Source of the DNA: Sabellastarte sp. h YS-2021
Lineage: Eukaryota; Annelida; Polychaeta; Sabellida; Sabellidae
Length of the DNA: 64,000 bases
Assembly: GCA_964017235.1 (NCBI GenBank)
Contig: OZ024927.1
Span: 45,823,293 to 45,887,292, forward strand
Direction of reading: 5' to 3'
The notes under the pieces were generated by a model that ran no database searches, was not told where the DNA came from, and worked only from the letters and a program-made list of their open reading frames with translations. Below, piece by piece: positions 32,786-47,100 of this stretch. The position numbers were made by a program, and so were the translations under genes. The stretch's first letter is position 1. Every line of letters starts with the position of its first letter.

Positions 32786-35144
32786 CACGTGTTCTCATGA
32801 AATTAAATCACACATAATTATCACTTAACCCATTCAAAGATAAATCTAATTAACAAAGTAATCTAGCAATACATCAATGAATATCAATGAGATAATGTTT
32901 TAAGCATGATGGGTCACATACAGCAAGATAATTTTAGATATATCTTACCCCTAAATCACTGCTTCCATCAGCCATATAAGCATACCTATGACGTCATGAG
33001 GACGTGAACTGAAAAAAAAAACTTCCAGCCATAGATATTTTTGAGTTGCAGGAACTACTCCAGAAATGTAGTACTGGTTACCTAAAAAAGTTTATTTATT
33101 ACAACTTAAGACTTCATGAATCTGAAATCTAGTTACACTTACCCAATAAAATTTAGTAATAAATACAAATATATTTTACAGTGTATACAATGAACTACAG
33201 GTCTGACATTTTACTATGTTATAGGTGAACCAAAAGAAGATGAATTACAGATGTAAAAAAACACTCTAAATGCATAAGTTTTTAAAGTTACAACTGATTT
33301 GCTCAACAGTGAGAGCCTCAAGGTAGCTATTGCTCAGCTATGCCATGAGCTACAGGTCGGCTATTATTATGTTATACTTGACCCAAAAGTAGGTGAGATG
33401 TTACAAACATTCTCTGAATGTAATAGTGTTCAAGTTGCAAGTAATTTTATCCATTATGGAAGGTTCCAAAACATCAGAAAGTAGCTATTACTCACTTAGC
33501 TATTGGGATAGACTACCAAGTTACTCACCATGTTGTAGCTATACAAAAAGTAGCTGAATAACATATTTTAACGAAATGCTTTAAATGCAATACTTTTTAA
33601 GACATAAGTTATTTAGTGCATGATTTCATGAATTTTAATGCATTAAAATTATTTCAAAAATCATAAAAAAAACTTAAGAAAGATTCAGGCTTGATACTCA
33701 CACAAGGTAATGTAATTGCGGCCTAGTACATATATGCAAAATGAGAGAGAAATCCTTGCAATAATCAATGAGAAAATAGTGATAAAGTGTTTAAATTTTC
33801 CCACTTTTGGTCATTGTACCTCACTTGTAATGGCTCTGGCAAACAGATGAATGAACAGATCGGCATGCCTTGAATAATTTTTATTCTAAATACATAAGGT
33901 ATCTTTTTAAAGAAACAGCATGTCTCTGGGCCTTCTACTTTTGGAGAAGTTGTTCAGGCAGACATGGACGCAGACAAGTCAGCTGACATAAAAATACAAA
34001 AGAATTTGGTAGAATGAAGTGAATTTGTCTAACTGTATCAGAATAAAAAAATGTAAATACTCGCCACTGAAAATTAGATCCCTCAGGAAATAAAAAAATT
34101 CTCAATTAATGCATTCCCTGGTCAAAATTTTCGCATATTCAACAAGTTCTCTGTATATAACTACTTTTAAATGTCAGAAAACTAGACTAGATTCACCATT
34201 TATTATTCTTAAGAAGCAATACTACTTTTTCTTGAAAATCTAGGATTTAGTGCTGAAATGGGTAAAACATTGTCAGGATCATTTTGTTTAAATAGTATGA
34301 TCACCTGTGGTGTTTTCATGTCATTGGGGTTTTCTTGCAAAGTATTTTGCATAGGTTTACACATAAATTATTCTGGAATATTCTAAATCTTTACTTTGAA
34401 TGATAATTATCTTTATTAACAATTGATGTATTAGTAAAAATGTAGCTGAAAATTAATTTTACAGAGGACTGCTGGTTAACACAGTGATTTTCATATAAAA
34501 ATGTATGCTTAGCAAAGAAAATTATATTTTTGTTCTTGTCCCATGACACCATGGCCTTGTGATATATATTACCATATTTAAAGTTATATTTTGATGACAA
34601 ATATTTTCAAAATTTTTTTCAAATTGTTTCATCAGAATATGACACAAAGACTCCACAGTAATGGTTTTTATTTGCCCTTTGTAAACTCTTATAGTGTAAA
34701 CACATTCCAAGCAGATTGTGCATACCTTCATACACAAGCTTTGGTGATGTGTTGGCCTATGAAAACTTTGATGCCATATTTTATCATTTGAAAACAATTC
34801 TTGTTAAAACCTATTAAGATGGCATGTATCTGTTACTTTAACCGATTTTATTGGCCCATTCTTAAACGCCATTTCAATCCTTTCGCATTTTAAGATTGCA
34901 TATCAAAATTGGAATCAGTCTTGTTACATTGAAGTAAATTACACTAAAACACATTCCATAAAGTTTCACAGGGGTGTAGACTCTATATTTTATTGCTTTG
35001 AAATGCTATTTGCGGTGGGTCTTGTTTGACTAAAAAGTTATTGGAGGTTTCGATAATTAAACGGCCGGTATGGGCACCGACATGCTTTTTTGACTGCATA
35101 TTTTCTAAGAAGTGTGTTAAAAGTGTGACTGCGTGTGTTTCAAA
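32786..35144 (+). other. Upstream region of SRRM1, including a dispersed repeat
   Basis: Between the satellite and the SRRM1 start codon, 33130-33800 matches the repeat at 7900-8290 and internally repeats a phrase about a transcript-like TTTTACTATGTTATA. The last few hundred bases before 35145 are unique and should contain the SRRM1 promoter and 5' UTR. No TATA box or start site could be fixed, and no other gene was seen. Confidence 0.5.
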
Positions 35145-35168
35145 ATGACCGATGCGGGATTTTTCAAG
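35145..35168 (+). CDS. SRRM1: SRRM1 coding exon 1 (8 codons)
   Basis: ATG at 35145 in an AAAATGACC context; the peptide MTDAGFFK is followed directly by the donor GTAGAG. The match to the conserved SRRM1 start (M-D-A-G-F-F) and phase 0 with the exon at 44828 make it convincing despite its 24-bp length. Confidence 0.9.
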
Positions 35169-38100
35169 GTAGAGTCCTTTTTAATCTAAAGGGACACAAT
35201 ATTATTTAACTACAATATAGTTTTGGTTAATCCTGTCCAGTGTCTTCGTCGTGTTTTAACTCATCCAAGTCATTGGACAAGGTTTCAGGAAGTTTAATTT
35301 CCAACACTGGCCCCCACTGGCCCATGCCTACTGTACAGCAACACGTGTATGGTTAATCCTCGTATATTCGGCCCAACTCGTATTTTCGTCCTATTATGTG
35401 TTGTTTGGCGTTAAAATAGGATAAGAATTCTTGTTTTTCAACAATATGAAAACACCGAATTACCTGCAAGTGAAGAAAGAGGCGCATTCAGTCGAAATGC
35501 CACTAAAACATGGGTTGAGGGGGGAGATCTTCCGTCGGTTTGCTAAGCGGCGCCTCTATCTTTACTTGTCCCAACTCGCCGACAGATTATTTAAATTCGA
35601 AAATGACACATGCAGCTTTTATAACACTAAAATATTGCCATAAACAGTGTCAAGGGGTTTTACTGGCTTGGTCATTTTGCTGTTAATTTGGAGGATTCTC
35701 GGTAAAAACAGAAGACTTTTTGTGTGAATTTCTCAGCTATTTTTCATTTACGTAGTGGTTGTGGACCAGTTCACGCCCACCCTCAATTTTCTTAAAGATT
35801 CATAGTTTTTCATCGAAAAAATGTTTACCACATCATAGATAATTATCAAATTGATCATATACATTCATAAATTATTGTGTAACTGATTGTTTTGGAGAAA
35901 TTTAGGGGTGGGCGTGAACGGGTACATGGCCGTGAATTGGTCCACCACCACTATAAACTTTTTAATGTGGGCCCTATATATCTAATATCCACAAAGTATG
36001 TCAGATACCTGCAAGTCGCCGACGGCAACTCGCCAGATCAAGTGAAGAAAGAGGCGCATTCAGTCGAAACGCCACTAAAACATGGGTTGAGGGGGGAGAT
36101 CTTCCGTCGGTTTGCTAAGCGGCGCCTCTATCTTCACTTGTCCCAACTCGCCGACAGATTATTTAAATTCGAAAATGACACATGCAGCTTTTATAACACT
36201 AAAATATTGCCATAAACAGTGTCAAGGGTTTTACTGGCTTGGTCATTTTGCTGTTAATTTGGAGGATTCTCGGTAAAAACAGAAGACTTTTTGTGTGAAT
36301 TTCTCAGCTATTTTTCATTTACGTAGTGGTTGTGGACCAGTTCACGCCCACCCTCAATTTTCTTAAAGATTCATAGTTTTTCATCGAAAAAATGTTTACC
36401 ACATCATAGATAATTATCAAATTGATCATATACATTCATAAATTATTGTGTAACTGATTGTTTTGGAGAAATTTAGGGGTGGGCGTGAACGGGTACATGG
36501 CCGTGAATTGGTCCACCACCACTATAAACTTTTTAATGTGGGCCCTATATATCTAATATCCACAAAGTATGTCAGATACCTGCAAGTCGCCGACGGCAAC
36601 TCGCCAGATCAAGTGAAGAAAGAGGCGCATTCAGTCGAAACGCCACTAAAACATGGGTTGAGGGGGGAGATCTTCCGTCGGTTTGCTAAGCGGCGCCTCT
36701 ATCTTCACTTGTCCCAACTCGCCGACAGATTATTTAAATTCGAAAATGACACATGCAGCTTTTATAACACTAAAATATTGCCATAAACAGTGTCAAGGGG
36801 TTTTACTGGCTTGGTCGTTTTGCTGTTAATTTGGAGGATTCTCGGTAAAAACAGAAGACTTTTTGTGTGAATTTCTCAGCTATTTTTCATTTACGTAGTG
36901 GTTGTGGACCAGTTCACGCCCACCCTCAATTTTCGTAAAGATTCATAGTTTTTCATCGAAAAAATGTTTACCACATCATAGATAATTATCAAATTGATCA
37001 TATACATTCGTAAATTATTGTGTAGCTGATTGTTTTGGAGAAATTTAGGGGTGGGCGTGAACGGGTACATGGCTGTGAATTGGTCCACCACCACTATAAA
37101 CTTTTTAATGTGGGCCCGAACGGGTACATGGCTGTGAATTGGTCCACCACCACTATAAACTTTTTAATGTGGGCCCTATATATCTAATATCCACAAAGTA
37201 TGTCAGTTGCACCAGTAATCATGCTACTTAATAAAAAATATCAATAAAGTATAGTGGATGATCGTAAAGTCGATCACTTAATTAAGGGAGACTTATAAAG
37301 CGCGATTAATTGTTCTCACTTAATAAAATTAAACTCAACCTCAAAATATTAAGGTACATTAAAAAATACGACTTCATAAAGCAAATAAACTGACAAACTC
37401 CTGCAAGACTTCCAAGATTTTTTTTCAACAGAAAGTTCAAACTTGGGGTTGAAAATGCAGAAAAAAGACTGTCATTTGTAAGATTGATCATTAAGTCGAT
37501 CACCACGTACCACCACTTTCATTGGGATCAACAAGATCAAAGATTTGTTGCAAGATGATCAATCATATCTATTGAACAAAAATTCTTACACATATATTAT
37601 ATTAGTTGTATTGTAATAAACTGGATGGTTTATTTATGTATTGAGCCAATATTTTAGTGTTCATTTCAGAAAATATGCAAATATATTTGCCTGGAACACA
37701 TTGCACGAGTATTTTTGTAGAATATATTCAAGAAAAGGATGCTTGTTTATTTGCAAATTCAAATGAAGTCCGCTATGTGCAGTAAAGCTGTCAATGCTGA
37801 CTATCGACTTAATGAGCATATCGACGTTACAAAACTTACGATCATCTACTATATATGATAAAACATGTCTACATTAAGTTCTTCACAACTATAAAATACT
37901 TCAGGCATTATTTATGCTGAATTATGAAGAAAATATACACTAAAATGCTGAAAAATATTTGTTGCATTCATTTAATTTTGAATGTCAAAGGTTATATGTC
38001 ACAGGGTTACTGACCCAGTTTTCATGCTATCTGTTGGTTATTTCAGAAACTTTAAAATTAAATAATTGTTGCATAATACTATACAAAAACAAAGACATAA

Positions 38101-41100
38101 CTGTTGACCTCTAAATATGTTGCAAACACACGAAAACTGGTGTTAGTACAAAAACTGGACCATCGACCATAATTAATAAACACAAACCCCTAACTTCTTT
38201 GAAGTCCATTATCCTCAATGGACGGGTTTTCGATACGACAATGTAAACAGACAGTGATGAGCATCAAAACAAACTCAACCAATTTTATCGGAAATATAAC
38301 AACAAAAATTAAATCCACAAAGTCTCTGTTTCAGTGTGATCTAAAAACAAGGCTGTGAGCTTATAGTTTAAATAATCGAAAACATGAATATATCGAAAAC
38401 CCGTACATCGGCTATATAAGGATTAAGCCCTTATATCGCATCAAGTAATTGCTACCACACAAGCTACCCTAATCCTAGCTCGTCAAAAGAATTGCAATCA
38501 GTATATCAATATAATACCCTTTCTCAATATAATTTAAAATTATCACATATAACAGTGAGTTTTACCGCAAAACCTCCATACCTCGAAACTTCTTGTAATC
38601 CCATAAATTGCTCTAAAATGTAAAAAATATCTGCAATCATTCATTTTACTTCATTAAAATGCATTATACTACAAAAATGTGAAGAAACTTATCAACTTTA
38701 AGTATGTGTGTAACTTAACGGACCATTCGCAATAAAATGACAGATAAGTTCATCTTTTGGATAATAAAAACATGCTTTGTCTGTATTACGATATTCATAG
38801 ATGATTATTTGAATATTGTAACGTCTTTTCAGCGAAAAAATGACAAAAAATGTTTCAATAATAATGTAACGTCTTTTCAGCCAAAAATGACAAAAATTGT
38901 TTTAATAATGTGTCATTAATTTATTTAAAATTTGTCAGCGAGTTGATGTCTGTGAGTTGTCTTTATTAAGCGTCCCGCAAGGGACGGTTGTTTGTGTATG
39001 GGAGAGCTTCAGGCTCCGCCGGCTCCGCATTTTGTTTTCCTTATAACTCTGTAACCGTTAGGCGGATTCTTTTCAAATTTGGCAGGTTTAGGCAGTAGCC
39101 TTGGGGAATTTTTTTGAATATGCTGCAGTGACATTTCAACCAATCAGAGAGGTCACATGATCAAAAATGTCTTTTTTCGATGGGGAAGCTTGTCTGGATG
39201 ATAACTTGAAAGGAATTTTATCAATTCACCTGAAACTTGGCAAATACATTCATTCTATTAAAATCTGGAAATCATTAGATTTTGGCATTGATTGGTCAAG
39301 AAATGGCCGAGTAATTAATGATTAATTAATCATTACGAATTTTCCAAATAAGGAAAACACAAAAATGCTTATATCTCGAAAACCGTGCTAGATAGAGCGA
39401 TTTCGATGAAATTTTTGACCCGCAGGGTATCTCTGCGGAGTAGGTATCCCAATTTTCAAAAAATTTTTGTCTCGCCCAAAATGGCGGCCATTTTGAATTT
39501 TCGAAATTTTCGCAAAAATTGCAAAACACAAAAATGCTTATATCTCAAAAACCGTGCTAGATGGAGCAATTTCGACAAAATTTTTGATCCGCAGGATATC
39601 TCTGCAGAGTACTTTTCCCAATTTTCAAAAATTTTTTGTCTCGCCAAAAATGGCGGCCATTTTGAATTTTCGAAATTTTCGCAAAAATTGCAAAACACAA
39701 AAATGCTTATATCTCGAAAACCGTGCTAGATAGAGCGCTTTCGACGAAATTTTTGATCCACAGGGTATCTCTGCAGAGTAGTTATCCCAATTTTGAAAAA
39801 AAATTTTGTCTCGCCAAAAATGGCGGCCATTTTGAATTCTCGAATTTTTCGCAAAAATTGCAAAACATAAAAATGCTTATATCTCGAAAACCCTGCAAGA
39901 TAGAGCGATTTCGACGAAATTGTTGACCCACAGGGTATATGTGCAGAGTAGCCATGCCAATTTTCAAAAAAATTTTGTCTCGCCAAAAATGGCGGCCATT
40001 TTGAATTTTCGAATTTTTCGCAAAAATTGCAAAACATAAAAATGCTTATATCTCGAAAACCCTGCTAGATAGAGCGATTTTGACGAAATTTTTGACCCGC
40101 AGGGTATCTCTGGAGAGTAGCCATGCCAATTTTCAAACAAAAAATTTCTCGCAAAAAATGGCGGCCATTTTGAATTTTCGAATTTTTCGCAAAATAGCAA
40201 AACACAAAAATGCTTATATCTCGAAAACCGTGCTAGATAGAGCGATTTCAACGAAATTTTTGACCCACAGGGTACCTCTGCAGAGTAGCCATGCCAATTT
40301 TCAAAAAAATTTTCTCTTGCCAAAAATGGCGGCCATTTTCAATTTTCGAATTTTTGGGCAAAAATTGCAAAACATAAAAATGCTAATATTTCGAAAACCG
40401 TGCTACATAGAGCGATTTCGACGAAATTTTTTATCTTCAGGGTATCTCTGCAGAGCAGCTATCCCAAAGAGCTTTCACTTGGTGAAGTTTCAGACCCATA
40501 GCTAATTGCTCACCTACTCAAAAAGAGTAAATGCGAATTACCTCTAAAAGTATGGCAGATGGCCAATTATTCTCAAATAACTCATTCACCTACTTTTGGA
40601 AGAGCTTTCACTTGGTGAAGTTTCAGACCCATAGCTAATTGCTCACCTACTCAAAAAGAGTAAAAGCGAATTACCTCTAAAAGTATTGCAGATGGCCAAT
40701 TTTTCTCAAATAACTCATTCACCTACTTTTGGAAGAGCTTTCACTTGGTGAAGTTTCAGACCCGTAGCTAATTACTCACCTACTCAAAATGAGTAAATGC
40801 TAATTATCTCAAAAACTATTGCGGATACCCAATTTTTATCAAATAACTCATTCATGTACTTTTGGGAGAGCTTTCACATGGTGAAGTTTCAGACCCGTAG
40901 ATGATTACTCACCTACTCAAAATGAGTAAATGCGAATTATCTCTTAAAAGTATTGCAGATAGCCAATTTTTCTCAAATAACTCATTCACCTACTTTTGGA
41001 AGAGCTTTCACATGGTGAAGTTTCAGACCCATAGCTAATTACTCACCTACTCAAAATGAGTAAATGCGAATTATCTCTAAAAGTATTGCAGATAGCCAAT

Positions 41101-44100
41101 TTTTCTCAAATAACTCATTCACCTAATTTTGGGAGAGCTTTCACTATGTGAAGTTTCAGACCCATAGCTATTTATTCACCTACTCAAAATGAGTAAATGC
41201 TAATTATCTGTAAAAGTATTGCGGATACCCAATTTTTATCAAATACTCATTCATCTACTTGTGGGAGAGCTTTCACATGGTGAAGTTTCACACCCATAGC
41301 TAATTACTCACCTACTCAAAATGAGTAAATGCGAATTATCTCTAAAAGTATTGCAGATAGCCAATTTTTCTCAAATAACTCATTCACCTACTTTTGGGAG
41401 AGCTTTCACTTGGTGAAGTTTCAGACCCATAGATAATTATTCACCTACTCAAAATGAGTAAATGTGAATTATCTCTTAATAGTATTGCAGATAGCCAATT
41501 TTTCTCAAATAACTCATTCACCTACTTTTGGAAGAGCTTTCACACACGAAAATGAAAAATTGTGAATATCTCGGAAAAGCTATTTCTTCTGCTTTAATGC
41601 TCGGCGGGAGATACACACCACGGCAGTGGTCTTGACAAAAATTTTTGTCTCCCCAAAAATGGTGGCCATTTTGAATTTTCAAAGTTTTTGCAAAACACAA
41701 AAATGCTTATATCTCGAAAACCGTGCTATATGGAGCGAACTCAACAAAATTTTGGACCTGCTGGGTATCTCTGCAGAGTAGCCATGCCAATTTTTTTGCG
41801 AGCGATCCTCTAGTTATTATTATTATCATTATTTATTTATACTCAGCGCAATATCTCCATATACTACAGGACTCAAAGCGCTATTTCACCAATCCGACTG
41901 TACAGGTACAGCCCCAACTCACAAGTAACGGACATTCCCCTAACTGGAAGATAGAGACTCAAGGATGGCCATTTATCAACGTCCTTGAGGTTCTTTAACC
42001 TGCCACTGGGGATAGGACCCAATGACAGAGGACCGCCATTTTAAGTGGTCCTCCGAGCCACTATGTATCTGCCTGTACCTGGGATTGAACCCACGTCCTC
42101 TGAGTTCCTAGACAAGTGTGTTACCTGCTAGGCCACAGTGGCAGATACTTGTCTTGTCGGCGAATTGCTCATATACCCAAAACACCTTACAACATACAGT
42201 AAAGCAACTGTAAAGCAATTCACATATAAATTGTAAAACTTCCCACAACTGTAAAAGTCAAATTTACTACTTGCTTAATGGGCCGATAAAACAGTAAACC
42301 ACCATACTGTATCCTTGATTCGAGGGTCTTGTTAATGCAAGTTTCGCTGTTTTCTTGAATACAAGAGCACCTACTTTAACTTTGCATAAAAAAAAATGAC
42401 GATTTTATGTTTATAGTTTTTACCTCACAGCCCTTAAGCGGCTGGAAAAAGTTTGTCTTGGCTGTATCTCAGAAACAATAAGGTGTAGGAAGTTGATACT
42501 TGGTAGGGACATTGGTTAGGATGTGTAGGTATGCAACGTCATGATCTGACCTTGATTTGACCTTGCCGTAGTGACCTTGAGTTTGAAAATCTTGTCCGGG
42601 TTATATCTCAGAAACTGTAATGTGTAGGATGTTGATACTTGGGAGGGACATTAGTTAGGGGGTGTAGGTGTGCAACGTCATGATTTGACCTTGCCATAGT
42701 GACCTTGACCTATAAAATCTTGCCCGGGCTATATCGGAAACCGTAAGGTGTAAGAAGTTGATGATTTGACCTTGCCATAGTGACCTTGACTATAAAATCT
42801 TGCCTGGGCTATATCGGAAACCGTAAGGTGTAGGAAGTTGATACTTGGTAGGGACATTGGTTAGGGGGTGTAGGTGTGCAATGCCTATAAAATCTTGTCC
42901 GTTCTATATCTCGGCAACCGCAAAGGTGTAGGAAGTTGATACTTACTAGGGACATTGGTTAGGGGGTGTAGGTTAGCAACGTCATGGTATGACCTTGATT
43001 TGACCTTGCCATAGTGACCTTGACCTATAAAATCTTGCCCCGGGCTATATCGGAAACCATAACGTGTAGGAAGTTGATACTTGGTAGGGACATTGGTTAG
43101 GGGGTGTAGGTTTGCAACGTCATGGTGTGACCTTGATTTGACCTTGCCGTAGTGACCTTGACCTATAAAATCTTGTCGAGCTATATCTCGGAAACCGTAA
43201 GGTGTATGAAGTTGATACTTGGTAGGGACATTGGTTAGGGGGTGTAGGTGTGCAACGTCATGGTGTGACCTGGATTTGACCTTGCCGTAGTGACCTTGAC
43301 CTATAAAAGCTAGTCTGGGCTATATCTCGGAAACCGAAAGGTATTGGAAGTTGATACTTGGTATGGACATTGGTTAGGGGTTGTAGGTGTGCAACGTCAT
43401 GGTCTGACCAGGATTTGACCTTTGACCTTGCAATAGTCACCTTGACCTATAAAATCTTGTCCGGGCTATATCTCGGAAACCGTGAGGTATAGGAAGTTAA
43501 TACGCACTTGGGACATTGGTTACGGGGTTGAGGTGTGCAACATCATGGTCTGACCTTGATTTGAACTTTGACCTTGCCATAGTGACCTTGACCTATAAAA
43601 TCTTGTCTGGGCTATATCTCGGAAACTGTAAGGTGCAGGAAGTTGGTGCTTGATAGGGACATTGTTTAGGGGTTGTAGGTCTGCATGGTGTGACCTTGAT
43701 TTGACCTTTGACCTTGTCATAGTGACCTTGACCTTTAAAATCTTGTTGCACCTTTGGGTCTGTCTTTTGATGCAGATTAAGCACTGTTAAAGTCATATTA
43801 GAATTCATTAAGAATTTAATTTTTACAACTTCCCTTTGTAACAGATGGAATTTCATCAAGTGAGCCACAGATTTTGCTCCAACACCACACATAAGCATTC
43901 ATTGAATGTATTACCACTTCTGTATGCTTGGTAATATTCAAAACATCTAAACCATAATTTGGCCATGCCCTAGTAGATAAAAGAGTACATGCATTATGTT
44001 TCTCTTAGACATTATTTTCTCTATTTAAACGGTGTTTGGAACTTTATATAACTGACAGTGCTCTGAAAGTATCCTGAACTGTGTACTAATACAGTACTTC

Positions 44101-47100
44101 TATATCTCATGGTGTTAAAAATATTTCCCTAGGCTGTAGTGGGTAAATCGTTTGGCCTTGTGGGTATCGATATTGAATGTAAAAATATTTCAATATCGGG
44201 CGATATCGGGGGGTTCATATTGTCTACCAAATAGTCCGAATTCGGGAAACTGAAAACGTTTTATTTTAGTGTTTCCCGAACCGCTAACAGGAAGCGAAAT
44301 GTATCAAAACAAAACAATGCAGTTTTCATCAAAAACGCATTGAAAACTTCAAAAATGTGAGATAAAAGTGTACAATGTCTTAAGATTTTTGCTTTATTTC
44401 GGATATTAACAGTGTAAGTTTACAGTTTTACTTAAAATGGTGATATTGAAATACGTGTTTAGATCTCGATATCGGGAGTCCAGTTCCAAAACAATAAATA
44501 TCGGCAATATCGATAAACAATTTACCCACTACTAGGCTGTGGGGTACGGGCATCTCTGATGCTATTTTTGACCGTTTAAACCAGTTTTTGACACTGTCCC
44601 ATCAAAAACAGGTTTATGACGTCAAAAACCCAACCCTGTCAGACACTGATACAGATAATAAAATAGGACAGTTGAAGTTCTCACCTGAAAAAGGTTAGAA
44701 CTACACATGCCCCTACCAGCGTCGGCACCACAAGAGTTCTAATTTGGATTAATTCCCACCAAAGTAAAGTTCATGCATAGAGAAACTCAAAGCATGTGTG
44801 TTTAGTGAAATGTCTTTATTCTTTCAGGGCACAACAGCTGACCAGGATGCACGATTTGCGGACAAGAAGAAAAAGCTCATGAAGAGCATGAAATTTGAGG
44901 ACGGTCTGGATAAAAAGGTGTGCCCTTTGAGCAAATAATTTGATCTTTATTTTTCAAAAATTTGTTTACATCAGCTGTCATATTTGCTGTATTAGTACTT
45001 CCTCTTGGTAAAAACTAGTAGCAACCCCTAATTATTAGAAACCCAGAAGACTGAAGTAATACCCTTGTTTTCTCTTTCTCCAATGATCTGTGTGTGATTG
45101 CGTACTACGTTAGTACTACTGAATGTGTCTACAATGTAGTTTTTAGTGGGTTCATTGCTGTGACTTACAGATTGACATGAGCAAGGTGAACATAGACACC
45201 TTGAAGCCATGGGTCACACAGAAAGTCACAGAGTACCTGAACTTTGAAGATGATGTCATCATAGAATTCATCAACAATCAATTAGAGGAGCGGGTAAACA
45301 CTTTTTTTGTGTGTTTAATGTTGAACTGGTTATGTTTTTGCATCTTTCTCAGAAAGGTTCCATCATAAATTCTAAAGCTATTATTTATATGTATCTAATA
45401 AGTTACTGGGTTTCATAGCATTTTCATTGGTTTCTGTTCTGTTTATGAAAGGTGCAAAGAATAGGTGTATTATAATGTAGGAAACTTAAGGATAAGTTGG
45501 GGAATGCAATAAAACAAAAAGAAAAGAAACAGAGAGAGAGAAAAAAATGAATAAAGTTAACGAGACTGAAAAGCCAAGAAAATCCAGCATATTATGTGAG
45601 GCTTATGTACTTATACTGTGACTGTTTCTACCCACGATTAGAGAAGTTTAATTGACCCCCCTGATTGAAATCAGACTAAGGACAAGCATGCCAGCAAGCA
45701 CAGCCTCGCTACACACAGGCACTGGATCACACTCTAGGTAGCCACCTGATTCGAGGCCCAGCAGAGCTGTACCCACAATGCATCACTATGTTTGTGTTCA
45801 TTTTTCCTTCCTCTTAGGGGGAAATGGCTGCTGTGAAATAAGTTGGTGAGTGCAAAATTTTGATTTTCGATGTTATTAAAAGTTATAAATTTTATTTTGT
45901 GTAATAATGTTAATATTATTTTGGGATTGAAGATGTTTTACAGTAAAAGTGCATAGTTAAATTATTGACTGGAGGGCTGATATTGAAGAAATGTTTAGGG
46001 TGATGTCTCAATCTATATTTGAATATTGGCATTAGGTCTGGGTGAAAATAGAGGCTATTTCAGTAATATTTTATGAAATAGGCAAATTTTACTATTTGGT
46101 GACCAAAAATGATAAAAGAAAAATATTGTATGTTGAACAGGGAAGTGTCGGTACCCTCAGTAACAGATACTAATGGTGATCGGTTACAAGAGGATTTTAC
46201 TGAAATACTCTGATGATACTGGTGAGGTCAAGTGGACTAATGGTTAGCAAGTTTGGCATTTAACCAAGAGGGAAGTCATGACAAGCCGACAAATCAAATA
46301 TGGTTACAATAGTATCATATATCAGTATTTTAATGAATGAACAATCACTCAATGTAGTAAAATATGGTAAAGGTCTGAATCCATCAAATACTTGCATAGT
46401 GTAACATTAAATGAGTTAAAATCAAACTACAGCCATGTTTTCTGTATTGTTTATGCGTTCACATAAAACTGGAAGTACCATACAGCTCTTATATGGCCCA
46501 CTTCCTGTCTGAAAAAATTGACTGGGTTCGACTCTCACCAGTGGCAGTCTTTTACAGAAAGATCAATTACCATTCCTCATGCAAATGGTGCACCATCAAT
46601 TTTTACCCCATAGCCCTTAAGGGCTGTTGGGGTATTGTTTTCACCCATGGTGTCCGGATGGGCAGGCGGCGGGAAAAAGTTTGTCCGGCCTGTATCTCAG
46701 AAACTGTAAGGTGTAGGAAGTTTATACTTGGTAGGGACATTGGTTAGGGGGAGTAGGTGTGCAACGTGATGGTGTGACCTTGATTTGACCTTTGACCTTG
46801 CCATAGTGACCTTGAGTTTGAAAATCTTGTCTGGGCTATATCTTGGAAACCGTAAGGTGTAGGAAGTTGATACTTGATAGGGACATTGTTTAGGGGTGTA
46901 GGTGTGCAACATCATGATGTGACGTTGATTTGACCTTGCTGTAGTGACCTTGACCTTGTGCGGGCTATATCTCAGAAACTGTAAGGTGTAGGAAGTTGAT
47001 ATGAGGTAGGGACATTGGTTAGGGGGTGTAGGTGTGCAACGTCATGGCGGGACCTTGATTTGACCTTGCCATAGTGACCTATAAAATCTTGACCGGGCTA

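Larger units (their letters stand above)
38962..41811 (-). mobile_element. Family-B-like element in reverse, with two different satellite arrays
   Basis: The left edge has the family-B 3' signature in reverse (TTAAGCGTCCCGCAAGGGACG). The right edge reads TCGCTCCTCTAG-like in reverse (CTAGAGGATCGCTCGC on the minus strand), as at family-B 5' ends. Inside are two distinct tandem arrays, annotated separately. It lies in SRRM1 intron 1 next to a SINE tail. The end-to-end assignment is moderately secure. Confidence 0.55.

Noticed and set aside
35892..36786. A 107-codon plus-strand reading frame in two repeat units
   Set aside because: It lies wholly in the 571-bp tandem repeat and crosses its inverted repeat. 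The translation shows no recognisable domain, and near-identity reflects recent duplication.
39326..40505. Several overlapping 60-140-codon frames on both strands
   Set aside because: These follow the ~168-bp tandem unit on both strands and encode low-complexity repeat peptides.
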